From assembly GCA_030710605.1 (NCBI GenBank), contig CP092865.1:142938682-143002681 (forward strand): 64,000 bases of DNA, given 5' to 3'. Made by a program: the position numbers and the translations under genes. The notes below the pieces were generated by a model. It worked only from the letters and a program-made list of their open reading frames with translations, was not told the DNA's origin and did no database searches. Origin of the DNA: Cordylochernes scorpioides (Eukaryota > Arthropoda > Arachnida > Pseudoscorpiones > Chernetidae). Below, piece after piece: positions 1-10,253 of this stretch. Position 1 is the first letter of the stretch; each line of letters starts with the position of its first letter.

Positions 1-700
1 GGCCAACAGTTCAAAATGTGTATTAATGAACAAGTTGATTCGACTCTACAATAAAAATTTTGATGACTTCAGTCATTTAGAGCACATATCGAGATTGAAG
101 AAATATAGAATTTGATCTCCTATCTCAGTTATTATTTCTACCTTTTCATTTAGAATCGTTGCTCCCTTCTGGTAAAATATTACTTTGTTTCTTTTGTTAA
201 CTATACCAGCAACTAACATTAGATTGCATTATAGATTTGGGACATAAAGTACATCTTGAAGCTTAACATGAGATTTCTCATTTGTAACTATTTTAATTTT
301 GCATTGTTGGGTTGTTTCTATTGGTCGATGAGATCCTTCTAAAATATAAGTTGATTTTATGACTTCTTCTAGACATGAATTGTCATTTGTCAGATGAGTT
401 GAGCATGCAGAGCCAAGTTGCCACACAGTTTCAAATGTTCTCGGCTGCTCTTTCCAACCCATGAGAGCATGATGTCGTTGAGAGCAATATTTCTTACATT
501 GATTATTATCTTTATCCGTTTTCCTATTTTGCATATGATCATTTGATGGTGTAAATTTTTTTTTTTTTTTTTTAATTTGAATTTGAATTGTAAGGATTAT
601 ACCAGCAGTCTTTTTTAAGATGTCACAATTTGTTGCACATGTGACACCTTTTTCAACAGCCAAAACAAATAGGCCTAAACAACTGAACAAGGAAGGGTGG
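1..700 (-). pseudogene. Ty1/copia gag-pol fragment (zinc knuckle, protease, pre-integrase)
   Basis: Read on the minus strand, about 590-655 encodes a CCHC zinc knuckle of the form CHMCNKL-stop-HLKKDCW, with a stop where the glycine is expected. Further on, the frame at 690-229 holds a Copia protease-like segment (WQLGSACSTHLTND, a degraded form of the usual DSGxxxHM motif) and ends in VLYVPNL, typical of the start of the gag-pre-integrase domain. Coding-like sequence continues to position 1 with more stops. A run of A codons near 560 marks slippage. It resembles the Copia element at 54.8-62.2 kb (knuckle CYICKRKGHFKKDCW). No LTR or RT is present. This is a dead internal fragment. Confidence 0.75.
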
Positions 701-820
701 GAATCTTGGCTTGAGAGCTTTGAATGGTATGAAATTGCCGCCTAATTAAGAAGAATGAACCAGAGGTATAGGTTGCTATATTTTTGGCTGCGATGGGGCG
801 AGTGACTCAATATATTGTTT

Positions 821-1020
821 TTTAGTACACATGATACAGGCCATGATAATCATGGTGGGTATAAGTTGGCGACTGCTCTTGCTGTAAGTGCACCACATGT
901 CTATACATATGAAAAGCAGTTTGACTTTTGCACTTACAAGTGAGCCAGAGCCCTGCTTGGTTACTTGCAATCGCTGGTGGAGTTGGACTTTTGCAAAAAT
1001 CGGGAGGGAGGGAGGGGAGC
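821..1020 (-). repeat. tRNA-derived SINE, body fragment (copy 1)
   Basis: This block carries the family core: on the minus strand CCAAC..CACCAGCGA..., GGGCTCTGGC..., and the palindrome CCATGATTATCATGG. It matches the body of the complete SINE at 11752-12060. The tRNA-like head is missing, replaced by a G-rich stretch next to the foldback hairpin. Confidence 0.7.
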
Positions 1021-1027
1021 ATCGGAG

Positions 1028-1159
1028 CAATTATTTTTTACATTGCTCGGATTATTTTGATTTATCTGTGCATCATTTTAATTAAAATATCTAAAAATAT
1101 TTTGAAATCTTTCAACTTAATGATGTGCAGATAAATCAAAATAATCTGAGCATTGTAAA
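1028..1159. repeat. Foldback (MITE-like) hairpin
   Basis: Arms of about 40 bp at 1038-1077 and 1119-1158 are reverse complements around a 41-nt centre; each contains GATTATTTTGATTTATCTG. The related copy at 20568-20700 keeps a longer right arm. This resembles a non-autonomous foldback element; no transposase is present. Confidence 0.75.
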
Positions 1160-1186
1160 TGACCCGGGCAACGCCCGGGTTTTACC
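1159..1186. repeat. GC hairpin of Helitron-end type
   Basis: ACCCGGGC-AAC-GCCCGGGT forms a perfect 8-bp stem with a 3-nt loop, followed by TTTTACCCG. The same kind of hairpin occurs at 1272-1287 and 62456-62473, where it sits 7-9 nt from a CTAG. Here no CTAG follows, so the terminus is probably lost at the join with the foldback. Confidence 0.5.
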
Positions 1187-1260
1187 CGATTAAATGCTTT
1201 TATTCAAATTCTATTCGTTACAATTATAAATTGGCGCTGTGGATGTCATTCTTGAATTAT

Positions 1261-2400
1261 CTAGACGAATGACCCGGCTTCGCCCGAAAATTACCCCGAG
1301 TGCAATTTCCTTCATACTGAAAGTAAATCAATAATAAATAGTAGAAGTGCCATTGAATAGCAACACAGAAGTAACACATAAACCACAGGCAAAAAGTGTG
1401 TGTGATGGTAAAAATTGTATAATATTAGTGTTTAGGTATTTGATTTAATTATTTTTTGCAATGCATTTAATTGTTTCAAAATCAATATAGTTTAAATAGA
1501 TGGCAGCTTTTCCACCCAACCCCCGAGGTACCCGCCCCAGCGCACTAACCCTTGAAATTGCCTGAGTTGAGTGAGTGACTACGATGGATCTTGACTGCAA
1601 TGCCCATCTTTTCAGTAAAAATAATAAAAAATAGGTTTATAAAAAATATTAATATAAAATACTTGCATATAAATATTTTTCTGTAAAAAATAAAGAGCAC
1701 ATGGAAATTAGGCAGACATATGTGTTTGCTAGTGACTACGACTGCATTTTAAATGATTTAAAAAAAAAGATAAAAATAAGAATTGCACAAATTTTACTAT
1801 AGAAATATATTTTGTTTAATAAAACATTGTACATGTAAACTTAAACTTAACTAATTCCTATTTGAGTGATTTTGTTGAGGATAGGACGATGATAGGAGAA
1901 ATATGAAATGAAAGGAAGTGTTTCTGCTGTAATGTGTCTTGCGAAAGTCAAGTCGATAGTTGTTCCTTTTAACGTAGTTGACTTATAAACGTTTGATACG
2001 CAATCAAGATTATACGTATTTTTCATGAAATTAAGAAACGAGTTGTCAGGCTTTACGTTTTTGTTAAAATCACCACACAGAAGAATCGGTATACTAGAAT
2101 CAACTTGCACGAACGGTGGCACGTACTGGCTGTTGTGAATGTACGGACCGAGTCCTTGCCATAGTAACATTCCAATATCCTGCATACTAGCTCCTGGATG
2201 AATATATACAGCACCGAGTATAAACTTGAAGATAGTATTAGCGGCGAAGCAAGTAACTTCAGTCATGCACATGTCACCCTTGGTTTTAATGACACGAGTT
2301 ACGTCTGTAATCGCAACTTGGAACACTTCCGCCGTAGATGTCGATGATAATTTACAATAGATCGCCACTCCACCAGCCGCGTTGGTATTTGAAAATCAAA
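1261..2400 (-). mobile_element. Helitron-like (Helentron-type) 3' end with endonuclease domain
   Basis: Read on the minus strand, this segment holds an endonuclease domain (2386-1847), an AT-rich untranslated stretch of about 550 bp, a GC-rich hairpin (1287-1272) and the tetranucleotide CTAG at 1264-1261. A short hairpin a few nucleotides before CTRR is the established mark of a Helitron 3' terminus, and Helentron-type elements carry an endonuclease after the Rep-helicase protein. No Rep or helicase is visible to the right, so the copy is truncated. Assignment is by inference. Confidence 0.5.
1847..2386 (-). pseudogene. Endonuclease/exonuclease/phosphatase-family domain fragment
   Basis: The minus-strand frame of about 175 residues carries the marks of an APE-like endonuclease: GGVAIYCK at the start, LGAVYIHPG, the LLCGDFN motif with its catalytic Asp and Asn, GTTIDLTFAR, and FSYHRPI in place of the usual SDH. 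Coding similarity appears to start just upstream of the first Met, at about 2386. The wording of these motifs is like the nuclease domain of Helitron-like elements rather than a LINE, since no reverse transcriptase is near. An intact frame to a stop at 1847 suggests the C-terminus is complete while the N-terminal partner domains are missing. Confidence 0.6.
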
Positions 2401-2672
2401 ACACTTATTCAGATCGAAGGTTCAAATTTTTGCTAAATAAATTTGAAATTAAATAAAATTTGTAATTGTAAATGAAGTTGAAAATTAAAACATTTACTTA
2501 AATTAGATGTTAAAATTCTTGCTCAACACAGTTTAAATAAAGTTTTCTTATATCTGCCACTTTTTCTTAATATTTGTAATTTTAAAGAATCAATTCGAAA
2601 ATCAAAACATTTATTCAGATCGAAGGTTCAAATTTTTGCTAAATAAATTTGAAACTATTTAAAATTTGTAAA
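2389..2672. repeat. Degenerate short tandem repeat
   Basis: A block of about 75 bp (GAAAATCAAAACA.TTATTCAGATCGAAGG...) at 2389-2465 recurs almost unchanged at 2598-2672, with a more diverged copy from about 2479. From 2673 to about 2930 I see only AT-rich sequence. Confidence 0.7.
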
Positions 2673-2974
2673 ATAAAAATTAATTAATTAATTAATTTTA
2701 AACTAATAATTTACTTAACACTATCAACATTTATCAATAGTATGACATAACCTATAAACTCAGTTTCTCAACTTTTGTGTCAATCTAACAATTAATCAAT
2801 CAATCATAGTTTATGATAATGAAATATCAGTGTACAATTATTTACCTTTATTGTTGTAGTTGTTGTAAATGACGAATCTAAGCACTCCAGATTTTCACTA
2901 CAGACACAGCTGACGATACTTTAACCACACGTGTGAACTTGTATTATGACGCTTTCTTGTTTTTCCAACGCCAA

Positions 2975-3185
2975 GAACGTTCGAGAAAGACAAAGACAGA
3001 GACAAGCATGCGCCGATTCAATGCGCCTAATTCTCTAGCGCTGCGCGCGCAGCTGCGCGCGCAGCACTCTCGTTCGGTGACTCATCGTAACGTTACCGGG
3101 CGTTACACTTTTTCATAAGTGACTCCCAGCCGCAACCTAATTTAAGACGTTGTCACGTCAAAATAAAAGCCAGAAAAAAATAAGA
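2975..3185. other. GC-rich patch with tandem 12-bp palindrome
   Basis: In AT-rich surroundings this stretch is GC-rich and holds two perfect head-to-tail copies of the 12-bp palindrome CTGCGCGCGCAG at 3041-3064. A 61-codon open frame runs through it (2933-3118) but is rich in Arg and Ser and resembles no protein I know. Probably part of a repeat. Confidence 0.5.
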
Positions 3186-3430
3186 AAGTGATTATTTACA
3201 TACAGTAACGCTAAATTTGTGAAGTTTTTTTTTTTTGCATTGTGTACACTTACCGTAACTTGAACGTGACTTAACGTGACAGAATTGATGACTGATACTT
3301 GTATACATGATTATGTTAGCATAATGAATTAGTCAGTATTCCCATGGTCTCCAGCGAAGAGTGGGAATTGACTTTTTGAAAATATACATAATTATAAATA
3401 TAGAAGCTTCTATAGAAATAACTAAAATAA

Positions 3431-3503
3431 GCCGAAATAGCTCAGTTGGGAGAGCGTTAGACTGAAGATCTAAAGATCCCTAGTTCGATCCCGGGTTTCG
3501 GCA
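3431..3503 (+). tRNA. tRNA-Phe (GAA)
   Basis: The 73-nt sequence folds as a full cloverleaf: acceptor GCCGAAA/TTTCGGC, D arm GCTC/GAGC with AGTTGGGA loop, anticodon stem TTAGA/TCTAA with loop CTGAAGA (anticodon GAA), variable loop AGATC, and T arm CCTAG/CCGGG with TTCGATC. A and B boxes are intact. Compared with the usual animal tRNA-Phe, A replaces G in the variable loop (AGATC for AGGTC) and in the T stem (CCTAG for CCTGG), the latter giving one A-C mismatch. Discriminator base is A; no encoded CCA, as expected in eukaryotes. It may be functional or slightly decayed. Confidence 0.93.
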
Positions 3504-3512
3504 TCTTTTTTT
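3504..3512 (+). terminator. RNA polymerase III terminator of tRNA-Phe
   Basis: A run of seven T (3506-3512) begins two bases after the tRNA 3' end, the usual Pol III stop. Confidence 0.85.
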
Positions 3513-3869
3513 AATATTTTAATTTTTTAAAACGATGACAGAATTGATGACTCTGATACTTGTATAAATGATTTTTAAATTTTTACTTACCGTAACTTGA
3601 CACATGACTTAATGTGACAGAATTATGCATGACTCTGATAACTGTATATATTAATTTTAAAATTGAAAATATGATATATTTATTCCTGTTTTCTCTCTTG
3701 CATCAACTTTAAGAATAAATTATATTAGACAGAAAATACTAGCTAATTCAATGCACAACCTTTACACCTAATGTGTAGAAAAATGTAAAATATTTTGAGG
3801 CAACTGACTTCAAAGGTTTGTTTCATGCAGACTCAGAAAAGGGATAGCCAGGCTAATAAAAAATGTTCA

Positions 3870-4580
3870 AAATTCCCTCCCTTTCACAAATTTCTTCAGC
3901 AAGGGAGGCTCCCCACCTTGAGAGAGTCCTCTTCCAGACAAGGAGTGGGTCTCCTTGAACACTCTTCAATTCCACGCCGAGGAAGTACCTAAAGATGCGC
4001 GACTTGGCAGTAGCTAGGATGGCCAGGGCGTCATCATCAAGGCCTTGCCTGAAGACCCAGCCCTTAAGGTAAAGGGGTCGTTGGATGCTGGTGAAAACCT
4101 CACAGTTTAGAGGCCTGATGCAGCGGCAGGACCAGTCAGCGACAGGTCGTTGGACTCACTGGCGACGCAGGACTATTGGTCCAATGTAGGCTGGGCTCCT
4201 ACGTCCTCCTCATTGTGCCGGAGCGACGACCAGCCGATGTTGATGGGCAGGTTTATGTTTCTTCCACCTTCTAGGGAACTGGGCGATGGGCAGGGCAGCC
4301 AGGCATGGGCGCTCTAATATGCGGCGGGCAGTTCGTTGTAGACTCGCAAAAACGGCGTAGTCGCAGCACCACGGTTCGAAGATGGCGTCTTCAGAATATC
4401 CCGCGCAGATTTTCGTCGATAAGACGACAGCAGAAGCTGGTCAGCGACGCGGCGTCAGCCAGGGCGCATCACGTAGGCTGAGTAAGGGGATGGGCAGGGT
4501 AAATTAAGTCTCCAATGCAGGAGCTGACCCACCAGGTAGGAGCCAGAACAGATGGCTTTAAAATCGACTCTGATAAAGTG
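3870..4580 (-). pseudogene. Unrecognised decayed protein-coding sequence, GC-rich
   Basis: On the minus strand this compositionally distinct stretch reads as protein in blocks joined by frame changes: YSEDAIFEPWCCDYAVFASL (about 4395-4335), a middle part with two stops (about 4260-4095), and GLDDDALAILATAKSRIFRY (about 4050-3990) running on to about 3870. Amino-acid composition is protein-like (many Leu, Ala, Arg, Asp) and unlike the AT-rich flanks. I do not recognise the family; candidates are the gag or ORF1 of a retroelement, an old viral insertion, or a host pseudogene. The next frame upstream (4909-4658, 83 codons) may or may not belong to it. Confidence 0.4.
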
Positions 4581-4959
4581 CGCGGGTTAGGAGAAATCAA
4601 GTCATTGAGCAGTAAACAAAAGTCTTTTAGGCATGATACAAAATCTGAGCAAGTTCATTACCCAACCTTGCAGATAAAACCAAAAGCATGAGGATACTTT
4701 TGAAAATATGCACCTTGGCTCTGGTACAAATCCCTCGAATATGATCTCTTAGAGATCAAGACTTTTTTCAGACATTCACCAATTCTGATATTCTTAAATC
4801 CTAACAGAAATCTGACACTTTCAGTAGACAACAGTTCATACTCCCTTGAAGCTGTTCTATTACAGAATGAAAAGCGTATCGCTTTCGCTTCATCAGCTCT
4901 CAACTTCACTCAACAAAAATAGGCTCAAATAGAGAAGGAAGTACCTGCCATCAAAAATT

Positions 4960-5130
4960 CGATTTGTTAGGACACCTTGTCACCATGTTGAGGCCACTCC
5001 TGCGGCCTCCACAAAGTTCACCCAGTACCTAATAGAAAGCTGGTGGACAATGATGAAGCTGCCTTCGAAGCGGACTTCGAGAATTCTTCATTGTAAAACC
5101 AGTCTGTCTCTTCACCTTCTTTTACTCCTA
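4960..5130 (-). repeat. Fragment of long LTR-like repeat (third copy)
   Basis: The reverse complement matches 55968-56070, for example CTGGTGGACAATG and AGGACTTCGAG.ATTCTTC in the same order. It is thus a third, inverted and short copy of the repeat that interrupts the Copia element at 54.8-58.6 kb. The following 5130-5816 is AT-rich with no gene that I can see. Confidence 0.6.
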
Positions 5131-5815
5131 ATTTTGTATATAATTTATAATATTATAATAAATTTCCTTTTTTAAATATATAAGCAGCTATTTTCTTTTT
5201 AATATTTTCAAATAATATTGGTTAATTAAAATAATATTTTGAATAATAACTTTTATTTATAGTTTTTAATTTTCAATTTTTTTTTACTTTTTTTTAATTT
5301 GGATATTTATAGAATTTTTTTTTTTACTCTGTTAAAATAATTTTAGGCGCACTTTTTGAAGAAAGCGATTAGAAAAAGAAGATAGGACTAGGCAGAGAGA
5401 GAGAGGGGGAGTAAAGGAGAACTCCCGAGAAATTAGGCCAAAATGTAGTTTTTCAAGATTTTAGTGGAAGGAATTTTCCAACCATCCAACTGATGCACCA
5501 ATTAAGATAAGTAACTTTTCGTATTTTTTTAAACAGGTTATATTTATGCATAATTCTCCCAATTTATTCTTATTGCCCGTTTTATTATTTTTTCTTATCT
5601 TTGTGTGACTGTTTCAATAGATAAATAAATATAATAGTTTATTATGAATCTCAACTTTGACTCCTGTCCTTTTTTTTTAACCCCAGTGCGCGCAGGATAT
5701 ATGCAAAACATATTTATTTTATATAGCAGGATGTTTATTTCGTGAACTCCCTGAGAATGAAAGAGCTGTGATGGATTTCAGGACGAAAGCGTTAGAAATC
5801 AGCTCATCAACCATA

Positions 5816-6230
5816 GTATGCCAAAATAACCCAGAACTCCACCTAACCTAATCTTCTCCCACCTTTGTCCATCTAAGCTGCAAATCTCAATGATTTGGAG
5901 GTGTAGAGATGGAGCCTGGGCTACCTTAGGCCTTGACAACAACAAGCCAGAGTCAAAGATAGACTCAGACACCCCTTCCTGTAGTCAAGCCACCTGACCT
6001 GTGGTGGATGACCTGGCCCTACCAAGCTAATCTGAGATGGATACAGATACCCCTTCCACCCCTCTGGTAGTCGAGCCCCATGTCCCATGGTGGCCGACTT
6101 GAAAACAAGCCAGAACCAAGATGGACTCAGATACCCCTTCCCTGTAGTCAAGCCACTGACCTATGGTGCTTGACTTGACTCCACCAGTACCAAGCCAGAC
6201 TCCAGCATGCAGAACACCAGCTCCACCACA
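5816..6230 (-). repeat. Dispersed repeat with internal tandem units, copy 1
   Basis: The reverse complement aligns with 22010-22400. Within it a unit of roughly 75-85 bp is repeated about three times; each unit reads like GTGGCTTGACTACAGG-AAGGGG...GAGTCCATCTTGG..TGGCTT. Frames exist through it on both copies but are not conserved between units, so I treat it as non-coding. 6230-7910 holds AT-rich sequence with no supportable gene. Confidence 0.6.
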
Positions 6231-7917
6231 GCCCTGATCCTTTCCTGAGGTGATTACAAGATGCCCAGATATTACAATATTATCTTTTTTTATTCAATAT
6301 TTTATAATCTTTATTTTTTGTGAATTTTTAAAAATATTTTTATATTTAATTAATTTTTATCATTTTTTGAAAATATACCTTTTTTTTTTCACAGAAAGAA
6401 GGGTGATGATAGCCTTGGGGTGGTGAGTCCAGCAACACTGGGGGAAGGAAGCGGGTTATTTTGCATTTTGAGCGACAGTTAGATTTTTTTCCCTGGGAAG
6501 CTGAGGACTGGGAGTTGCTGAAAGCTCAGGCCTCTGGCTGCGGCCTTAGCCGCCCTTTTTCGAATCCAGGACTTGGGTGGCTGGATCCAGAGGTAGGTGA
6601 GGAGATATGGGATTTTGGCATGATAGGCCTTTTATTTTCTTTTTTTTTAAGTTTATATTTATATATATATCACACTCCCCTCTATTTTAACCTTATATAG
6701 TTTATTTAAACCTTTTTTTAAAATATTATATACGCGTAATATTATTTAGGTATTTTTTTTTTGTTTTTATCTGTCCTCTGATGTTGATTGAAAGTTTATT
6801 TTATTAGACCAAAATAAAATATGTTTAGCAAAAATGATTGGTTAATTTCCCCTTCAAAATTTATTGCTAGCCTGCACAGCTTTAGGTTTCTACATGTACT
6901 ATAGATGGATAAATTTGTGGTCTGCTTTTCTGCAGCCACTGGCGCTCAAATATTTTGACATTTAGATATTTGGAAATAGTTATTTAAGTATAAGAGCAAA
7001 GAAAAATCTATATAAAAACATCACGATTTTAACAGATTCATTCAAATGGATGAAACAAATTCCATCAAATAATTTACATGAAAACTGTTGACATCGAGAC
7101 GGCCAGTCCCATAGAAACCATATTCAAAAAACAACTAAGCAAAGAACCCCTAGGCTTCAGAGAATTTTCTACAGATGCAACAATATGATGAATAGTAGCT
7201 TTTCGTCCTTTTACTTGTGGCGTGAAGAACGGCTTTGTGGTCATATCGTCTATAAGGACATCTTCATCTCAAAAGTAAGTTTTGTCTTTGACATGGCGGT
7301 AGATTCCAGGATGACAGGACGGCAATTTATTTAAGGAGAGCAAAAATTAAAATGCTTAAATATATGAGAAGCAATGAGGGAAGTTCCCGCAGAGTAATGA
7401 AATATGAAAAACATCAAAATTAATAATCTGTACATAAAATAATAAATACTTTGCTACAATATTTAAAGTACTATAAGAAATAGAACAATAATTAATAACC
7501 TATAAGAAAAACTAATCTTTGAAAACAGAGTAAAGCGGTCGATAATTACGTTTCCAATAGTAAACAACTTTCTCTTATTTTGACAAATTAAGGCTTAAAT
7601 ATTTGTATATTTTATCAAATTAAACACATAAATATAAATTACGTACCTATTATTCAAATATTAATATAATTTTTTATGCGCAAATTTATTGTTAAAACGT
7701 AAATGGAAATGGGAGTAATATAATGCAACTCATTTTAAAATAGATTATCATTACATATATCTTTAGGTAAGATTCTATCATGAGTATTTTTGGATAAACA
7801 ATAAGTGATGTAAAGTGAATAAAAAATCGTATTAATAATATTCAAACTTTGATTTTTTAAAATGTTAGTATTAGAATATGCTTGATTATGAAATAAACTG
7901 AAAAGAGCTAATATATG

Positions 7918-8006
7918 CTTTTTTTTCAGGTAAATGAAATTCTTATTCAAATAAACCAGGACAAAATTTGGTCAGCATCTACATTATGTAAATATTTACT
8001 TCAGAA
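7918..8006 (+). promoter_or_regulatory. Candidate 3' splice sites before the zinc-finger exon
   Basis: Two pyrimidine-rich acceptors precede the first ATG: TTTTTTTTCAG ending at 7929 and TATTTACTTCAG ending at 8004. The second lies two bases before the ATG at 8007. This suggests the array is a last exon of a spliced gene, though 8007 could also be the true start. Confidence 0.4.
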
Positions 8007-8700
8007 ATGGCCCATTTTTCTGATGAAAAACCTTTTAAATGTGAATATTGTGACTATGAAACAACAAAAAAGCATAGTCTTACTTACCATTTGTACACAC
8101 ACACTGGTGAAAAACCTTTCAAATGTGACCAATGTGATTTTAGAACAAGACTGAAAATGAATTTAAAAAGACATATTAATACTCACGCGAGTAAAAGGCC
8201 TTTTAAATGTGAACATTGTGACTATGAAACAGCACGGAAGGAGAGTCTTACTAACCATTTGTTCAAACATACTGGTGAAAAACCTTGCAAATGTGAACAT
8301 TGTGACTTTGAAACAACATCAAAGCAGAGTCTTACTAATCATGTATACACCCACACTGGTGAAAAACCTTTTAAATGTGAATATTGTGACTATGAAACAA
8401 TATCAAAGCGGAGTCTTACTAACCATTTGTACACACACACTAGTGAAAAACCTTTCAAATGTGATTATTGTGACTTTGAAACAGCATGGAAGGAGAGTCT
8501 TACAAACCATCTATTCATGCATACTGGTGAAAAACCCTTCAAATGTGAATATTGTGACTATGAAACAACATGGAAGGAGAGTCTTACTAACCATTTGTTC
8601 AAGCATACTGGTGAAAAACCTTTCAAATGTGAACATTGTGACTATGAAACAACATCAAAGCCGAGTCTTACTAACCATTTGTACACCCACACTGGTGAAA

Positions 8701-9036
8701 AGCCTTTTAAAGGTGAACATTGTGACTTTGATACAACATCAAAGCAGAGTCTTACTAATCATTTATACACCCACACTGGTGAAAAACCTTTTAAATGTGA
8801 ATATTGTGACTATGAAACAACATCAAAGCGGAGTCTTACTAACCATTTGTACACCCACACTGGTGAAAAGCCTTTTAAATGTGAACATTGTGACTTTGAT
8901 ACAACATCAAAGCAGAGTCTTACTAATCATTTATACACCCACACTGGTGAAAAACCTTTTAAATGTGAATATTGTGACTATGAAACAACATCAAAGCGGA
9001 GTCTTACTAACCATTTGTACACACACACTAGTGAAA
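8701..9036 (+). repeat. 168-bp two-finger tandem duplication
   Basis: 8701-8868 (fingers 9-10) and 8869-9036 (fingers 11-12) are almost identical; the difference I see first is T/G in the codon for the first Cys of finger 9. This is a recent two-finger duplication within an array whose basic unit is 84 bp. Confidence 0.8.
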
Positions 9037-9628
9037 ACCTTTCAAATGTGATTATTGTGACTTTAAAACAACATGGAAGCAGAGTCTTACTAACCATCTG
9101 TTCATGCATACTGATGAAAAACCCTTCAAATGTAAATATTGTGACTATGAAACAACATCAAAAAAGAATCTTACTCTCCATCTGTTCAAGCATTCTGGTG
9201 AAAGACCCTTCAAATGTGAATATTGTGACTATGAAACAACATCAAAGAAGAATCTTACTAACCATTTGTACACTCACACTGGTGAAAAACTTTTTAAATG
9301 TGAATATTGTGACTATGAAACGATATTAAAGCAGAGTCTTACCAACCATTTATATACACACACTGGTGAAAAACCTTTTAAATGTAAATATTGTGATTTT
9401 AGATCTACACTCAAAAAGGTTTTAAAAAGTCATATTCTTACTCACACTGGAAAAACTTTTAAAAGTGAATATTGTGACTATGAAACAACATGGAAGCAAA
9501 GTCTTACTCGCCATTTGTTCATACATACTGGTGAAAAACCCTTCAAATGTGAATATTGCGATTATAGAGCAAAAACAAAAAAAAAAAAAAAAGCATCACC
9601 AAACACATGTGTAAACCAATTGTCAATT

Positions 9629-9634
9629 AATAAA
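9629..9634 (+). terminator. Poly(A) signal of the zinc-finger gene
   Basis: AATAAA lies 15 bp after the TAA that ends the last finger in its shifted frame, followed by GTGTTTT and a T-rich stretch. Confidence 0.6.
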
Positions 9635-9849
9635 GTGTTTTAAGCAAACATTGTGAATTTTTTTTAGAATTGCAGATTTTGCCTATTAGCATGTTTTTTT
9701 ATTTTGCATAGTGTTTGTTATGCTATTCTGCATAGGTATTATTATTTTTTGTAATAGATAAATACCGTTGGTAACTTAAGAGTTGCAGTCCAGTAACACA
9801 TTAAGAAATTCTGTACCTTATCTTGTGTAGGCAATGAAAAGCCATATTT

Positions 9850-10253
9850 ACCACGCAGTTGTGTCAGTGACTCCATGAGAGACCCCTCGACACAACAGCA
9901 GACAAATCAAATCTCTCAGTGTCTTTATATATTCACCCAGGTAAAAAAGCTTCATAATATTGTCATGATTTACCCTCCCCCCCCCCCTGGTTCTTCACAA
10001 CAACGACGCTAACTCCTTCATGGTTCACCTACCCAGGCTCCGTTCAACTTCCTCTGCTGTCCTACCCTGCAGACACCCAAAGATCTTCTGAGAACCACAA
10101 CTCAGGTGGATCTCCTTTCCTCTGGCAGTATCTTTCATCTTTAACACTGGTGGGGGAACACGAGAGACTTACCAGAAGAGTAGTGACTGTGTTGTTGGGA
10201 AGAGTGTTACAACAGCAACCGGCATCAAGACTTCTAACACTCCTTCCCTTTTA
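9850..10253 (-). repeat. Candidate LTR end with polypurine tract
   Basis: On the minus strand AAAAGGGAAGGAG (10252-10240) is followed directly by TGTTAG (10239 leftwards), the arrangement of polypurine tract and 3' LTR start seen in the Copia element at 43.7 kb. A hairpin-forming pair TTGTGTC/GACACAA lies at about 9858-9897. No pol gene is found beside it and the left LTR border is not resolved. Confidence 0.3.

Larger units (their letters stand above)
1..1159. repeat. Composite repeat, copy 1
   Basis: Positions 1-1159 align along their length with 19565-20688, same orientation, with scattered substitutions and small indels. The unit holds, in order, a minus-strand Copia gag-pol fragment, a SINE-like block (about 821-1020) and a foldback hairpin (1028-1159). 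Since three different element types recur in the same order, the unit either moved or was duplicated as a block. The left end is cut by the window edge. Confidence 0.85.
3248..3655. repeat. Diverged repeat flanking the tRNA gene
   Basis: The string CTTACCGTAACTTGA...GACTTAA.GTGACAGAATT.ATGACT(CT)GATA.CTGTATA occurs at 3248-3310, in part at 3531-3572, and again at 3588-3645. The tRNA gene sits between copies, as if inserted into or duplicated along with a short tandem array. Confidence 0.65.
8005..9634 (+). pseudogene. C2H2 zinc-finger protein, about 19 tandem fingers, frameshifted
   Basis: From ATG 8007 the frame reads MAHFSDEKPF and then 28-residue fingers of the form KC..CD(Y/F)ET..K.SLTNHL..HTGEKPF (C-x2-C-x12-H-x3-H with TGEKPF linkers), the classic DNA-binding array of a nuclear regulator. 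Twelve fingers fit the first frame; finger 9 has lost its first Cys (KGEHC). At about 9034 one A is missing in GTGAAAACC (other units have GTGAAAAACC), and fingers 13-18 continue in another frame; finger 18 reads KSEYC. The last finger meets an A15 run near 9577-9591; in the third frame it ends KHHQTHV and TAA at 9612, with AATAAA at 9629. There are thus two frame breaks, so pseudogene or assembly error. No KRAB or ZAD domain is visible here. Confidence 0.85.

Noticed and set aside
6461-6700. 79-codon frame with a hydrophobic end
   Set aside because: Composition follows T-runs; no motif, no conserved copy.
8209-9051. 280-codon plus-strand frame of NIVTMKQHQSRVLLTIC-type repeats
   Set aside because: It is the shifted frame of the zinc-finger array; the repeats mirror the 84-bp unit and have no protein logic of their own.
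8007-9600. Regular repeats that could suggest a CRISPR-like array
   Set aside because: Period 84 bp with coding finger structure and no unique spacers; eukaryotic context.
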